Shown here: positions 51,653 through 59,968 of the stretch, one piece after another
Position numbering within the stretch: the first letter of the stretch is position 1
How the letters are laid out: the number at the start of each line of letters is the position of its first letter
DNA from: Rhodococcus sp. ARC_M5
GTDB taxonomy: Bacteria > Actinomycetota > Actinomycetes > Mycobacteriales > Mycobacteriaceae
Direction of reading: 5' to 3'
NCBI RefSeq assembly: GCF_022810405.1
Contig: NZ_JALGQE010000001.1
Coordinates: 186,001-250,000 of the forward strand
Length of the DNA stretch: 64,000 nucleotides
Notes under the pieces: model-generated
What the model saw: only the letters and a program-made list of their open reading frames with translations
Database searches by the model: none
What the model was told of the DNA's origin: nothing
Made by a program: the position numbers and the translations under genes

Positions 51653-52851
51653 GACTGCGCCGCCGAGCGGGCGATCACGCCGTCGAGCAGGCGGGCGCGA
51701 GTACCGGGGTCGGCTGCGGCACGCGCGGCGGTTCTGGCGAGACCGAGAGCGCCGTCGAGCAAGGCTCGATCGGCCGACTCGGTGACACACGCGGCGGCGA
51801 ACTCCGGCTGATGCGTCACCGCCCCTCCTGCATCGAGTCCGACGACGGGATGAATACCGGGTAGAACATTCGTCACGTTTCCCATGTCTGTGCTGCCCAA
51901 CGGGCGAAATCCTTCCAAATCCGGAGCCAGGGGCGATCGGCCCAACGCTTCGATCTCCTGCCGAAAAGCCGCGACCAGCCACGAATCCGGCGTCAACGCC
52001 GCATAGGTGGGCGACACCGTACGGATCTCGTGTGTGCACCCGGTGGCGATGGCTCCCGCCTCGAAACACGCGTACGTCTTGGCCGTCAGAGCGTGGAGCG
52101 ATTCGGTGGTGTTCGCGCGCAGGTAGTAGAGCAACTCGGCGTGGCCGGGCACGATGTTCGGTGCCACACCCCCGTCACTGACGATGCCGTGCAACTGCTG
52201 ACCCGGCGAGAGGTGCTGACGCAGCAGCCCGAGTGCCACCTGACTGATGGTCACCGCATCGCCTGCGTTGATTCCCCATTCGGGAGCTGCCGACGCGTGC
52301 GCGGCCCGGCCGGTGAACTTCACGGCGATGTCCGCCAGCGCCAGCGAGGTTGCGCCCACGATGTCGAAGGGGCCGGGATGGACCATCAACGCCGCGCCGA
52401 CACCGTCGAACACCCCACGCTCGAGCATCAACACCTTGCCGCCGCCGGTCTCCTCGGCCGGGGTACCGAGCACACGCACGGTGATGCCGAGAGCGTCGGC
52501 GACCGGAGCGAGCGCGAGCGCAGCACCCACGGCCGAGGCCGCGATGATGTTGTGCCCACACGCATGCCCGATCTCGGGCAGGGCGTCGTACTCCGCACAG
52601 ATCCCGATCACCAGATCGCCGCTGCCGACCGACGCGGTGAACGCGGTGTCCATACCTGCGACGGCCGTCTCGACCTCGAAATCGTGGGCTCGGAGCGTGT
52701 CGAGGATCTTGGCGACGCTGCGATGTTCGGCGAACGCGAGCTCCGGTTCCGCGTGAATCGAGTGCGAGAGCGCGACCACTTCGTCGGTCGCGGCGGCCAG
52801 GGCGCGGTCCATCACCTCGCCCACGTCGGCACTGTTCGATTCGTCGATCAC
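51649..52851 (-). CDS. M20-family amidohydrolase (AmiB1-like)
   Basis: A 400-residue M20 amidohydrolase, paralogous to the downstream gene product. It shows AEYDALPEIGHACGHNIIAA (metal ligands), LGTPAEETGGGK (Glu pair) and VHPGPFDIVG. GSTDMGNVTNVLPGIHP near the C-terminus is typical of the p-aminobenzoyl-glutamate hydrolase (AbgB) side of the family. The start is GTG 52851. The two genes are translationally coupled and may form one heteromeric enzyme, as in AbgA-AbgB; this is inference. Confidence 0.87.
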   Translation of the reverse strand: MIDESNSADVGEVMDRALAAATDEVVALSHSIHAEPELAFAEHRSVAKILDTLRAHDFEVETAVAGMDTAFTASVGSGDLVIGICAEYDALPEIGHACGHNIIAASAVGAALALAPVADALGITVRVLGTPAEETGGGKVLMLERGVFDGVGAALMVHPGPFDIVGATSLALADIAVKFTGRAAHASAAPEWGINAGDAVTISQVALGLLRQHLSPGQQLHGIVSDGGVAPNIVPGHAELLYYLRANTTESLHALTAKTYACFEAGAIATGCTHEIRTVSPTYAALTPDSWLVAAFRQEIEALGRSPLAPDLEGFRPLGSTDMGNVTNVLPGIHPVVGLDAGGAVTHQPEFAAACVTESADRALLDGALGLARTAARAAADPGTRARLLDGVIARSAAQS

Positions 52852-52924
52852 GAGAGACAGTGTGTCACTAGCGCGGCCGACTGTCGGAACAGCTGTGCTT
52901 CAGTCGCGGGCGAAGACGGTCCTG

Positions 52925-53629
52925 CTACTTCCCGAAGCTGAAGTTGCTGTCGTCGGTCGCGGTGTTCAGCGCGGCGAGCAGATCCACGTGGATACGACTC
53001 TTGATCCCGGCCAGGTTCGCACCTCGGGTGCTCGTCAACGCTGCCGCCTTCGCGACCGCGTCGGACACCAGCGACTCTTCCGATGCCGTCGCCTCCACGA
53101 TTCCGGCGGACACGGCGTCGGCACCGCCGTAGCGGCGACCGGTCGTCATCGCCTCCACGGCGGTCTGTTTGGGAAGCCGGGAGTTGATCAGTGCCGACAT
53201 TCCGACGGTGAACGGCATGTTCAGGTTCACCTCGGGCAAGCAGTAGAAACCGCGATCGACGCGTTGGATGCGGAAGTCGTGGGAGGTGGCGAACATCGCG
53301 CCCGCACCGAATGCGTGGCCCTGCACAGCGGCGACGGTGGCCATCGGGAAAGCAAGCAACCGGGTGTAGAGCGTGTGGACTCGGTCGAGGTACCAGGTGA
53401 TCTTGTCCAGGTTGGCGAACAGCCAATCGGTGTCGAGCCCGTTGCTGTAGAACTTGCCTGCCGACGTGGTGACCAGCGCCGCGGGGCCGGTCGAGGCCTC
53501 GACCTCGTCGAGCAACGCATGTACGGAGTCGATCCAGTCCGGGTGGAGTCGGTTCTCCGGATTGTCCGAGCCGTTCTCGGCACCGAGGAACAGGATGTGG
53601 ACGTCGCCGTCGCGTTCGAGATAAGGCAT
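52925..53629 (-). CDS. Enoyl-CoA hydratase/isomerase family protein
   Basis: A 234-residue crotonase-fold protein. The oxyanion hole is formed by [15 protein letters not shown] and [29 protein letters not shown] holds a Glu in the position used by delta3,delta2-enoyl-CoA isomerases of the plant peroxisomal type. An isomerase acting on unsaturated fatty acyl-CoA is therefore more likely than a hydratase. The ATG at 53629 has TAGTAT 7 bases upstream; the longer frame runs antisense to deoD. Divergent from deoD. Confidence 0.82.
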   Translation of the reverse strand: MPYLERDGDVHILFLGAENGSDNPENRLHPDWIDSVHALLDEVEASTGPAALVTTSAGKFYSNGLDTDWLFANLDKITWYLDRVHTLYTRLLAFPMATVAAVQGHAFGAGAMFATSHDFRIQRVDRGFYCLPEVNLNMPFTVGMSALINSRLPKQTAVEAMTTGRRYGGADAVSAGIVEATASEESLVSDAVAKAAALTSTRGANLAGIKSRIHVDLLAALNTATDDSNFSFGK

Positions 53630-53636
53630 GCAGCGG

Positions 53637-53642
53637 ATACTA
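53637..53642 (-). promoter_or_regulatory. -10 element for leaderless enoyl-CoA isomerase gene
   Basis: TAGTAT on the minus strand ends 7 bases before the ATG at 53629. Confidence 0.52.
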
Positions 53643-53688
53643 CCCAACGGTAACTTCCGCCGGTCGCACATCCGCGGCGTCGATCTCC

Positions 53689-53694
53689 TACTGT
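53689..53694 (+). promoter_or_regulatory. -10 element for leaderless deoD
   Basis: TACTGT ends 8 bases before the GTG at 53703; no ribosome-binding site is present. Back to back with the isomerase promoter. Confidence 0.45.
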
Positions 53695-53702
53695 TGTTCA
53701 TC

Positions 53703-54530
53703 GTGGCAATCACCGACGCACATGCGACCGACCCCGTGACCGATCCCGAGGGTGCCGCGCGCACCGCCGCCGACGCACTCGCCGCAGCAACCGGGATCGA
53801 TACCCATACCGTGGCCATCGTCCTCGGCTCCGGCTGGCAGGCAGCAGCCGACGTGTTCGGCTCCCCCACCGCAACCGTGCGCATGGCCGACCTGCCCGGC
53901 TTCGCGCCACCGTCGGCGTCGGGTCACTCCGGCACCATCACCTCGGTGGACGTCGGCGGCACCCACACGCTCTTGTTACAGGGACGCACGCATGCCTACG
54001 AGGGCCACGACCTGCGACGCGTCGTGCATCCGGTGCGGACCGCTATCGCCGCAGGTGCCACGACCGTCGTGCTGACCAACGCTGCGGGCGGTATCCGAGA
54101 CGGCATGAGCGTCGGACAGCCCGTGCTCATCTCGGACCATCTCAACCTCACGGCTCGTTCACCCCTCGTCGGGGCCGAGTTCGTCGACCTGGTCGACGCG
54201 TACTCCCCGGAACTTCGCGCGCTCGCGGCCGAGATCGATTCGTCGCTCGAGGACGGCGTCTACGCCGGTCTGCCCGGCCCCCACTACGAAACTCCCGCCG
54301 AGATCAGAATGCTGCGCACGCTCGGTGCGGACCTCGTGGGCATGTCGACGGTGCACGAGACGATTGCCGCTCGGGCGAAGGGCGCTCGCGTTCTGGGCAT
54401 CTCACTGGTGACCAACCTCGCGGCCGGAATGACCGGTGAACATCTCGATCACACCGAAGTTCTCGCCGCCGGTAAGGAGTCCGCCGCCCGCATGGGAGCG
54501 TTGCTGCACGAGTTGGTCTCCCGCCTGTGA
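53703..54530 (+). CDS. deoD: Purine-nucleoside phosphorylase
   Basis: A 275-residue trimeric-type PNP that cleaves (deoxy)guanosine and inosine with phosphate to the base and ribose-1-phosphate. Visible sites are the phosphate-binding [16 protein letters not shown], the TNAAGGIR loop, [13 protein letters not shown] and [12 protein letters not shown], followed by the base-recognition SLVTNLAAG. Its stop overlaps the pmmB start (GTGA), so ribose-1-phosphate formed here can be handled by the mutase encoded next. Hypoxanthine and guanine released could feed the xanthine dehydrogenase pathway in this window. Confidence 0.93.
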   Translation: MAITDAHATDPVTDPEGAARTAADALAAATGIDTHTVAIVLGSGWQAAADVFGSPTATVRMADLPGFAPPSASGHSGTITSVDVGGTHTLLLQGRTHAYEGHDLRRVVHPVRTAIAAGATTVVLTNAAGGIRDGMSVGQPVLISDHLNLTARSPLVGAEFVDLVDAYSPELRALAAEIDSSLEDGVYAGLPGPHYETPAEIRMLRTLGADLVGMSTVHETIAARAKGARVLGISLVTNLAAGMTGEHLDHTEVLAAGKESAARMGALLHELVSRL

Positions 54531-56128
54531 CCGAGGAGCTCACCGAGCGGGTACGGGCTTGGATCGCAGGAGACCCCGACCCCGCTGCTCGCGAGGAACT
54601 CGACGGCCTGCCCGATGCCGAACTCGCCGACCGGTTCAGCGGTCCCCTGACATTCGGTACCGCAGGTCTACGTGGCCCGGTGCGCGCGGGACCGAACGGG
54701 ATGAACGTGGCGGTGGTGACGAAGACCTCGGCCGGCATCGCAGCGTGGTTGATCGAGAACGGTCTGGGTGGTTCCACGGTCGTGGTCGGTCGCGACGCCA
54801 GGAACGGCTCCGAACAGTTCGCATTCGCGGCCGCCGAAACCTTCTCCGCCCAGGGCTTTTCCGTGGTGATGCTGCCTCGGCCTCTCCCTACCCCCGTCGT
54901 CGCGTTCGCGGTGCGGGCACTCGATGCCGAGCTCGGCGTGCAGATCACCGCGTCGCACAATCCCGCCGCGGACAACGGGTACAAGGTGTATCTCCGCGGC
55001 GGCTCGCAATTGATCCCGCCGAGCGACGCCCAGATAGAAGCACTCATCGAGGCCACTCCCGACGCGATCGAGGTTCCGCGGGCGATCGTGCAGCCGGGCG
55101 GCTCCGACATCGCTGCGCGCTATCTCGATTCCGTTGTCGCACTACCACGTTCGACGGTTCGGGACATCCGCATCGCGCTGACTCCCCTGCACGGCGTCGG
55201 CGGTGAACTCGCGATGGCTGCGCTGCGTGGCGCGGGGTTCCGCGACATCCGGGTGGTCGAAGAACAGTTCGAGCCCGATCCCACATTCCCGACCGTGACG
55301 TTCCCCAACCCGGAAGAGCCGGGCGCTGCCGACGCGGTACTCGAACTGGCGGCCGAGATCGAGGCCGACATCGCGATTGCACTCGACCCCGACGCCGATC
55401 GTTGTGCCGTCGGCGTGCCGACGGACAGCGGCTGGCGCATGCTGACCGGCGACGAGACCGGGGCCCTGCTGGCGAATCATCTCCTCGTCGATGCTCCCGC
55501 CGGTTCACTGGTGGCCAACACCATCGTCTCGTCGCAACTGCTCTCCGCGCTCGCCCCGGCGCGCGGTGCCCGCTACGCCCGCACGCTGACCGGATTCAAG
55601 TGGCTCGTCCGTGCGGGCGAGGGCCTCGTCTACGCCTACGAGGAGGCCATCGGGCACTGCGTCGATCCGAATGTGGTGCGCGACAAGGACGGTATCTCGG
55701 CCGCGGTGGTGCTTGCGGATCTGGCTGCCGAATTGAAACAGGATCGTCGCACCCTGCTCGACGTGCTCGACGACCTCGCGGTCGAGTTCGGCGTACATCT
55801 CGGTGCGCAGGTGTCGCGGAGGGTGCAGGATCTCGCCGAGATCGGGACCATGATGCATCGGTTGCGCAACGCCCCGCCGTCGGAACTGGCCGGACGAGCT
55901 GTCACCGTGCTGGACTACGCCCAGCGCGACGACGAACTACGCACCGACGCAGTCGAGATCAGCGGATCGGGGCTGCGGATGATCGTGCGGCCGTCCGGCA
56001 CCGAACCCAAACTCAAGGCCTACCTCGAAGTGATCGAGCAGGTCGACGGCCCCGAGGACCTGCCGAGAGCGCGGACGGCAGCAGGCGAGATCCTCGCCGA
56101 ACTGACGGACTTCGCCCAGCACCTCTAG
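54527..56128 (+). CDS. pmmB: Phosphohexomutase/phosphopentomutase (PmmB-like)
   Basis: A 533-residue alpha-D-phosphohexomutase-family enzyme. The active-site serine S143 lies in [16 protein letters not shown]. The metal-binding loop is DPDADR (287-292), the sugar-binding loop is YEEAIGH, and the phosphate-binding loop is [12 protein letters not shown] near the C-terminus. An early GTAGLRGPV is also typical. Annotated as phosphomannomutase in mycobacteria (Rv3308), but coupling to deoD makes ribose-1-phosphate a likely substrate. The GTG start overlaps the deoD stop. Confidence 0.9.
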   Translation: MTEELTERVRAWIAGDPDPAAREELDGLPDAELADRFSGPLTFGTAGLRGPVRAGPNGMNVAVVTKTSAGIAAWLIENGLGGSTVVVGRDARNGSEQFAFAAAETFSAQGFSVVMLPRPLPTPVVAFAVRALDAELGVQITASHNPAADNGYKVYLRGGSQLIPPSDAQIEALIEATPDAIEVPRAIVQPGGSDIAARYLDSVVALPRSTVRDIRIALTPLHGVGGELAMAALRGAGFRDIRVVEEQFEPDPTFPTVTFPNPEEPGAADAVLELAAEIEADIAIALDPDADRCAVGVPTDSGWRMLTGDETGALLANHLLVDAPAGSLVANTIVSSQLLSALAPARGARYARTLTGFKWLVRAGEGLVYAYEEAIGHCVDPNVVRDKDGISAAVVLADLAAELKQDRRTLLDVLDDLAVEFGVHLGAQVSRRVQDLAEIGTMMHRLRNAPPSELAGRAVTVLDYAQRDDELRTDAVEISGSGLRMIVRPSGTEPKLKAYLEVIEQVDGPEDLPRARTAAGEILAELTDFAQHL

Positions 56129-56142
56129 GCGTCGACGAGCCT

Positions 56143-57051
56143 TCAGAACAGCGCCGACTGCACCGCAGGCAAATCGGACGTGAAGGCCCCGAGTTCGATG
56201 CGTCGACCCTTGAGTGCCGCCAGATCGGCGACGTACGTGTCGTCGTCGACGGTCGCGATCACCGCCTGCCCGACGCACGTCCTGATCTCGAGTCCGTGGG
56301 AACCCGTTGCGACATCCGCGGGGTAGGCGACGCGACTGATGTTCTCGCTCAACGCTTCCCGGCCTGCGGGCGGGGCCCAGCGTTCGTCGATCGGGGTGCA
56401 GCCTGCAATCCCTGCCTCGGTCAGCATCTTGCGGACCTGCTCGGCCCGGGCAGCGGTGGCGGCCTCGAGCCTGCCCACGTCGATCGGCAGACACAGCGAG
56501 GCGGCTTTCGCCGTGGACCGCACCGCCTGCCGTAGCCCCATCGATTCGGTCACGAGATCCTCGGCCACCCGGACGGCTTTTCCGTCATCGGCGTGGGCGA
56601 CGTACCGCGCACAGATGGCACCCTGCTCGGCGAGCCGGCCCCATTTACGCGTGTCCGCTGCCGTCCCGATCTTGAAGGTGCCGTTGGCAAACGCCGCCAG
56701 ATACAGCCAATGTGGTTGCATGACATGCTTTTCGAGATCCCGCGAGACGAACCCGCTGCGATGCACGGTGTGCACGAACCGAAAGCTGTCCTTGTCGGCG
56801 CACGTCGCGCACTGCCCCGACACAACGGCTCGCTCCCGGCCTGGGCACGGTACGTAGCGCGGCGGGCCGTCGGCCCGAAAAGCCGTGCGCCCGGTGCAGT
56901 ACCGATCGGTCGCCGCACCCGGCGCATGGAAGCCGAGCCTGCGGCCGACCAGTTCGTGGAACTCGATCTGCTCGGTCTCGACGTCGAGCACCCGCAGTCT
57001 CGGGCGCGGTTCAGGCGACGCCTCCGAGGGCCAGGAGACTCCCAGGACCAA
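56143..57051 (-). CDS. DUF2797 family protein
   Basis: A 302-residue protein of the DUF2797 family. It has Cys-rich motifs, RYCTGR and CPGRERAVVSGQCATCADKD, that could bind zinc, then the conserved HTVHRSGF, HWLYLAAFANGTFKIGTAAD and RLAEQGAICARY segments. The GIY-YIG-like feel of LYLAAF...KIG is known for this family, but catalysis has not been shown. The start appears to be TTG at 57051, 20 bases after the upp stop, so it would be cotranscribed with upp. The exact start is uncertain. Confidence 0.75.
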   Translation of the reverse strand: MVLGVSWPSEASPEPRPRLRVLDVETEQIEFHELVGRRLGFHAPGAATDRYCTGRTAFRADGPPRYVPCPGRERAVVSGQCATCADKDSFRFVHTVHRSGFVSRDLEKHVMQPHWLYLAAFANGTFKIGTAADTRKWGRLAEQGAICARYVAHADDGKAVRVAEDLVTESMGLRQAVRSTAKAASLCLPIDVGRLEAATAARAEQVRKMLTEAGIAGCTPIDERWAPPAGREALSENISRVAYPADVATGSHGLEIRTCVGQAVIATVDDDTYVADLAALKGRRIELGAFTSDLPAVQSALF

Positions 57052-57071
57052 CCGGTCGGCGGTATCGGAGA

Positions 57072-57695
57072 TCAGCGCGGGCCGAACTGACGATCGCCGG
57101 CGTCACCGAGGCCGGGAACGATGAAGGCGTTGACGTTGAGGCCGTCGTCGATGCTCGCTGCCACCAGTCGCACCGGCAGACCCGAGGCTTCCAGCGCGGC
57201 AACACCTTCGGGAGCAGCAACGACACAGATGGCCGTGACGTCCGCCGCCCCGCGGCCGACGAGAAGCTCGATCGTATGAACCATCGATCCGCCGGTGGCC
57301 AGCATCGGGTCCAGGACGTAGACCGGTGTCTGCGACAGGTCGTCGGGTAGGGATTCCATGTACGGCACGGGCTGGTGGGTTTCCTCGTCGCGCGCCATCC
57401 CGACGAAACCGACGCGGGACTGCGGGATGAGACCACTGGCCTTCTCCACCATGCCGAGGCCTGCGCGCAGAACCGGGACCAGCAACGGCGGGCGGGCCAG
57501 CCGAGTGCCCTCGGTGACCGCGACGGGCGTACGCACCTCGAAGGTGTCGATCGCAGCATCGCGGGTGGCCTCGTAGACCAGCATGTGGGTGAGCTGCCGC
57601 AGAGCCGACCGGAACGTGGCATTGTCGCTGCGCTCGTCCCGCATCCTGGTGAGCAGGGCTGCGGCCAGTGGGTGATCGACCACGTGTGTTTCCAT
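57072..57695 (-). CDS. upp: Uracil phosphoribosyltransferase
   Basis: A 207-residue salvage enzyme converting uracil and PRPP to UMP. The PRPP-binding loop is [33 protein letters not shown]-type helix and the uracil-recognition C-terminus [13 protein letters not shown] are present. A TATCCT hexamer 7 bases before the ATG at 57695 marks a leaderless promoter and rules out the longer frame start. It lies next to purine-salvage genes deoD and add in the same order as M. tuberculosis. Confidence 0.94.
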   Translation of the reverse strand: METHVVDHPLAAALLTRMRDERSDNATFRSALRQLTHMLVYEATRDAAIDTFEVRTPVAVTEGTRLARPPLLVPVLRAGLGMVEKASGLIPQSRVGFVGMARDEETHQPVPYMESLPDDLSQTPVYVLDPMLATGGSMVHTIELLVGRGAADVTAICVVAAPEGVAALEASGLPVRLVAASIDDGLNVNAFIVPGLGDAGDRQFGPR

Positions 57696-57702
57696 GCCGA
57701 CA

Positions 57703-57708
57703 AGGATA
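57703..57708 (-). promoter_or_regulatory. -10 element for leaderless upp
   Basis: TATCCT on the minus strand ends 7 bases before the upp ATG. Confidence 0.55.
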
Positions 57709-57828
57709 GGACTTCGGGGGCAGGACGCGAACGGCAAGTCACGGGAACCGAATGGCGGGCACCCGCGTCGAACCAGTTGGGCGTCGCATTCGGCGGCCGT
57801 GAATCGATTGCATTCTCAGGGGGCACCG

Positions 57829-58161
57829 ATGGCCGAGCTCGTCGTGGAAACCGAGGGGGTCCTCGCATACGGTGCGGTGGCGTCGACCATGGCCGAGCAG
57901 ATCGCCGCGGCGGGTGCTGCCGCGGCTGCGTGCGGCCCCGCTGTGCTGGCTCCGGTCTTCGGTTTGATCGGACAGGAGTTTCTCGGCGCAGTCACCGGCA
58001 CCCATCTGGCGCACACCGATGCCGTGGTGCGCCTGGCCGGCGCTGTGGCGAGCATCGGTTCCGCGGCCACCGCCTCCGCGGTGTCGTATGCCCTCACCGA
58101 TGCCGGCACCGGCGCAACCGTTGCGGCTTCGGCCGCCGGTATCGCGCAGGACGCACGGTAA
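57829..58161 (+). CDS. EspC-like putative type VII secretion protein
   Basis: A 110-residue Ala/Gly-rich helical protein. The opening (LVVETEGVLAYGAVASTMAE) and the later LTDAGTGATVAASAAGI resemble the EspC/ESX secretion-associated family, small helical proteins exported with EspA-type partners. No classical signal peptide is present. AGGGGG lies about 6 bases upstream of the ATG. It is the first of four same-strand genes with short gaps or overlaps. Export is inferred from family resemblance; no ESX core genes are in the window. Confidence 0.55.
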   Translation: MAELVVETEGVLAYGAVASTMAEQIAAAGAAAAACGPAVLAPVFGLIGQEFLGAVTGTHLAHTDAVVRLAGAVASIGSAATASAVSYALTDAGTGATVAASAAGIAQDAR

Positions 58162-58167
58162 GCGCCG

Positions 58168-59292
58168 ATGATAGATCTTCTGGCCCGTCCCATCGTCGAT
58201 CTACTCGGAGCGTTCGGCAACGGCGCGCTCCCCACCGGCGGACCGGCCGACGTGCTGCGGGTGTCCTCGGCAGCGATCGAGGCGGCGCAGGGAATCGGCA
58301 GGGTCGCGGTCACGGAGCTCGCTGCCAACTGGAACGGTGAGGCCGCCGACGCGGCCATTCGCTACGCCGAGAACGCTCATACGAGCGCAATCGCCCTCGC
58401 CGACCACGCCGACGACATCGCTGCCGTCGTGGATCAGGCCTGCCGCGACACCAATAGAGGCTTCCTCGAACTGCAGGCGATCGTGCAGTCCTTCGTGGGA
58501 ATCGCACTGTCGGCCGGGCCGATCATCGCCACCCCGCCCGGACAGACGATGCTGATCACGGCAGCCATCGAGCACCTCGAACGAGCCCTCGTGGTGGTGG
58601 CCCGAGTTCGCGGCGAATTGGCCGTCCACACCGCGAAAGTCGGTGAACTGGCCGCTCCGCCGACCATTCCCGCCCCCGTGGTCGGCGGACCGACACCGTC
58701 CCCCGGCTCCCCCTCGAATCTCATGACCTCACCCGCGACATCACAGGTGATCGAAGCAGGCGAGAAGCTGGCGAAGACGTTCGCGCAGTCCGTCACGTCG
58801 CCTGCGGCCGGGGCCGAGCCAACGAGCACCGGCGGTGCACACAACTACCTGGGCAATCCGGGAGCCGACCCCGCCCGCTCCCGCGAGCACACCGGCCGGG
58901 GAGTCGACGTACGGCTACCCGACGGCAGTACCGTCACTGCGCCCAACGCCGAGGCCGCGGGTGCCGTCCGCAGCGCCTTGACTCAACAGGGTGTGCCGTA
59001 CGCGTGGGGCGGCACCACGCCGGGCAGCGGACTGGACTGCAGCGGATTGACCCAGTGGGCGTACGCCCAGCAGGGCGTCGAGATTCCGCGTCTGGCGCAG
59101 GAACAGGACATCGGCTCCGCCGTGGCACCGGGTGAGGTGATGCCCGGTGATCTCGCAGTCTGGGACGGACACGTGGCCATGGTGATCGGCAACGGTCAGC
59201 TCGTCGAGGCAGGCGATCCAGTACAGGTGGGACCGATCAGAACGACCAACAGCGGTATGGGCTTCAAAGGCTTCTACCGTCCGACCGAATGA
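58168..59292 (+). CDS. NlpC/P60 hydrolase with EspA/WXG-like N-terminal domain
   Basis: A 374-residue two-domain protein. The N-terminal ~170 residues are helical and contain LAANWNGEAADAAIRYAENA, a W-x-G helix-turn-helix like WXG100/EspA-type T7SS cargo. A Pro/Ser-rich linker (about 170-200) leads to a C-terminal NlpC/P60 peptidase. Its catalytic Cys is C291 in GLDCSGLTQWAY and the His is H335 in WDGHVAMVIGNG. Such peptidases cut the D-Glu/diaminopimelate bond of peptidoglycan stems. No Sec signal is seen, consistent with export through a type VII system, as inferred. It starts 6 bases after the EspC-like gene. Confidence 0.78.
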   Translation: MIDLLARPIVDLLGAFGNGALPTGGPADVLRVSSAAIEAAQGIGRVAVTELAANWNGEAADAAIRYAENAHTSAIALADHADDIAAVVDQACRDTNRGFLELQAIVQSFVGIALSAGPIIATPPGQTMLITAAIEHLERALVVVARVRGELAVHTAKVGELAAPPTIPAPVVGGPTPSPGSPSNLMTSPATSQVIEAGEKLAKTFAQSVTSPAAGAEPTSTGGAHNYLGNPGADPARSREHTGRGVDVRLPDGSTVTAPNAEAAGAVRSALTQQGVPYAWGGTTPGSGLDCSGLTQWAYAQQGVEIPRLAQEQDIGSAVAPGEVMPGDLAVWDGHVAMVIGNGQLVEAGDPVQVGPIRTTNSGMGFKGFYRPTE

Positions 59293-59642
59293 AGGGCCGG
59301 CCGATGACGGACTCGGACACCACCGTCGTCAGCGCGGTATCGGGAACTCGATCGGGATCGGTGACGGTGCGCGCCACCGAACACGGACTGCCGATCGGGA
59401 TCGCGATCGACGAGCGCGAACTGCGATACGGCGGAGGCGCATTGGCGTCGACGATTCTCCAGCAGTGCCTACGGGCGAGTGCGGCCGCACGAGCTCAGCG
59501 CCGCACGCTACTGGCCGAGGACGGTGTTCCCACCGAGGTTCTCGATCGCCTCGGTCTGCCCACCCGGGCCGGAGTCGCCGCCGAAGCGAACGAGAATCTC
59601 GCAGAGGACTCCGCACCCACGAGTTGGTTGAAGCAGGTATGA
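59289..59642 (+). CDS. Small YbaB/EspL-like conserved protein
   Basis: A 117-residue protein with SGSVTVRATEHGLPIGIAID, then LASTILQQCLRASAAARAQR, a strand-helix pattern like the dimerising part of YbaB/EbfC proteins that accompany mycobacterial ESX cargo (EspL type). The ATG at 59289 overlaps the upstream stop (ATGA); a second ATG at 59304 has AAGGG 7 bases before it and may be the true start. Its stop overlaps the next gene. A chaperone or accessory role is inference. Confidence 0.55.
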   Translation: MKGRPMTDSDTTVVSAVSGTRSGSVTVRATEHGLPIGIAIDERELRYGGGALASTILQQCLRASAAARAQRRTLLAEDGVPTEVLDRLGLPTRAGVAAEANENLAEDSAPTSWLKQV

Positions 59643-59953
59643 CCCACAACTACACCACCGAACTCGACACTCTGGTCGGCAGCGCTCAGTACCGACTGGA
59701 TGCGCTTCGCGAAACGCACGAGCGTCTGGACCGCATCAGAATTCGACGCACCTCGCCGGACAACCTGGTGACCGTCGTCGCCGATGGATCCGGTGCCATG
59801 GTCGAGCTCGAACTCGCCGAGAATCTCCGATCGGTTGCCGCCCACGCACTCGCTGCGACGATCACCGGAACGGCCGCGGAGGCCGCCGCCGCCGCACTCG
59901 ACCAGCGCGAGGCGATCCTGCAAAGTCTGCAGGGTTCCTTCACAGACTCCTGA
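59639..59953 (+). CDS. YbaB/EbfC-like small protein
   Basis: A 104-residue protein with an N-terminal helix (LDTLVGSAQYRLDALRETHE), a beta segment VTVVADGSGAMVELELAEN, and a C-terminal helix AEAAAAALDQREAILQSLQG. This is the YbaB-fold order. It overlaps the preceding gene by four bases and ends 15 bases before the Rv3311-like gene. Together with the preceding protein it may act as a heteromeric accessory or chaperone for the secreted proteins upstream; this is inferred. Confidence 0.6.
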   Translation: MTHNYTTELDTLVGSAQYRLDALRETHERLDRIRIRRTSPDNLVTVVADGSGAMVELELAENLRSVAAHALAATITGTAAEAAAAALDQREAILQSLQGSFTDS

Positions 59954-59955
59954 GA

Positions 59956-59961
59956 TAGGCT
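59956..59961 (+). promoter_or_regulatory. -10 element for leaderless Rv3311-like gene
   Basis: TAGGCT ends 7 bases before the ATG at 59969, just after the stop of the YbaB-like gene; gives the next gene its own transcript. Confidence 0.5.
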
Positions 59962-59968
59962 TCGCGCC

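Noticed and set aside
57694-57828. Upstream extension of the EspC-like gene to 57694
   Set aside because: The extension overlaps the upp start and its leaderless promoter, while AGGGGG lies just before the ATG at 57829.
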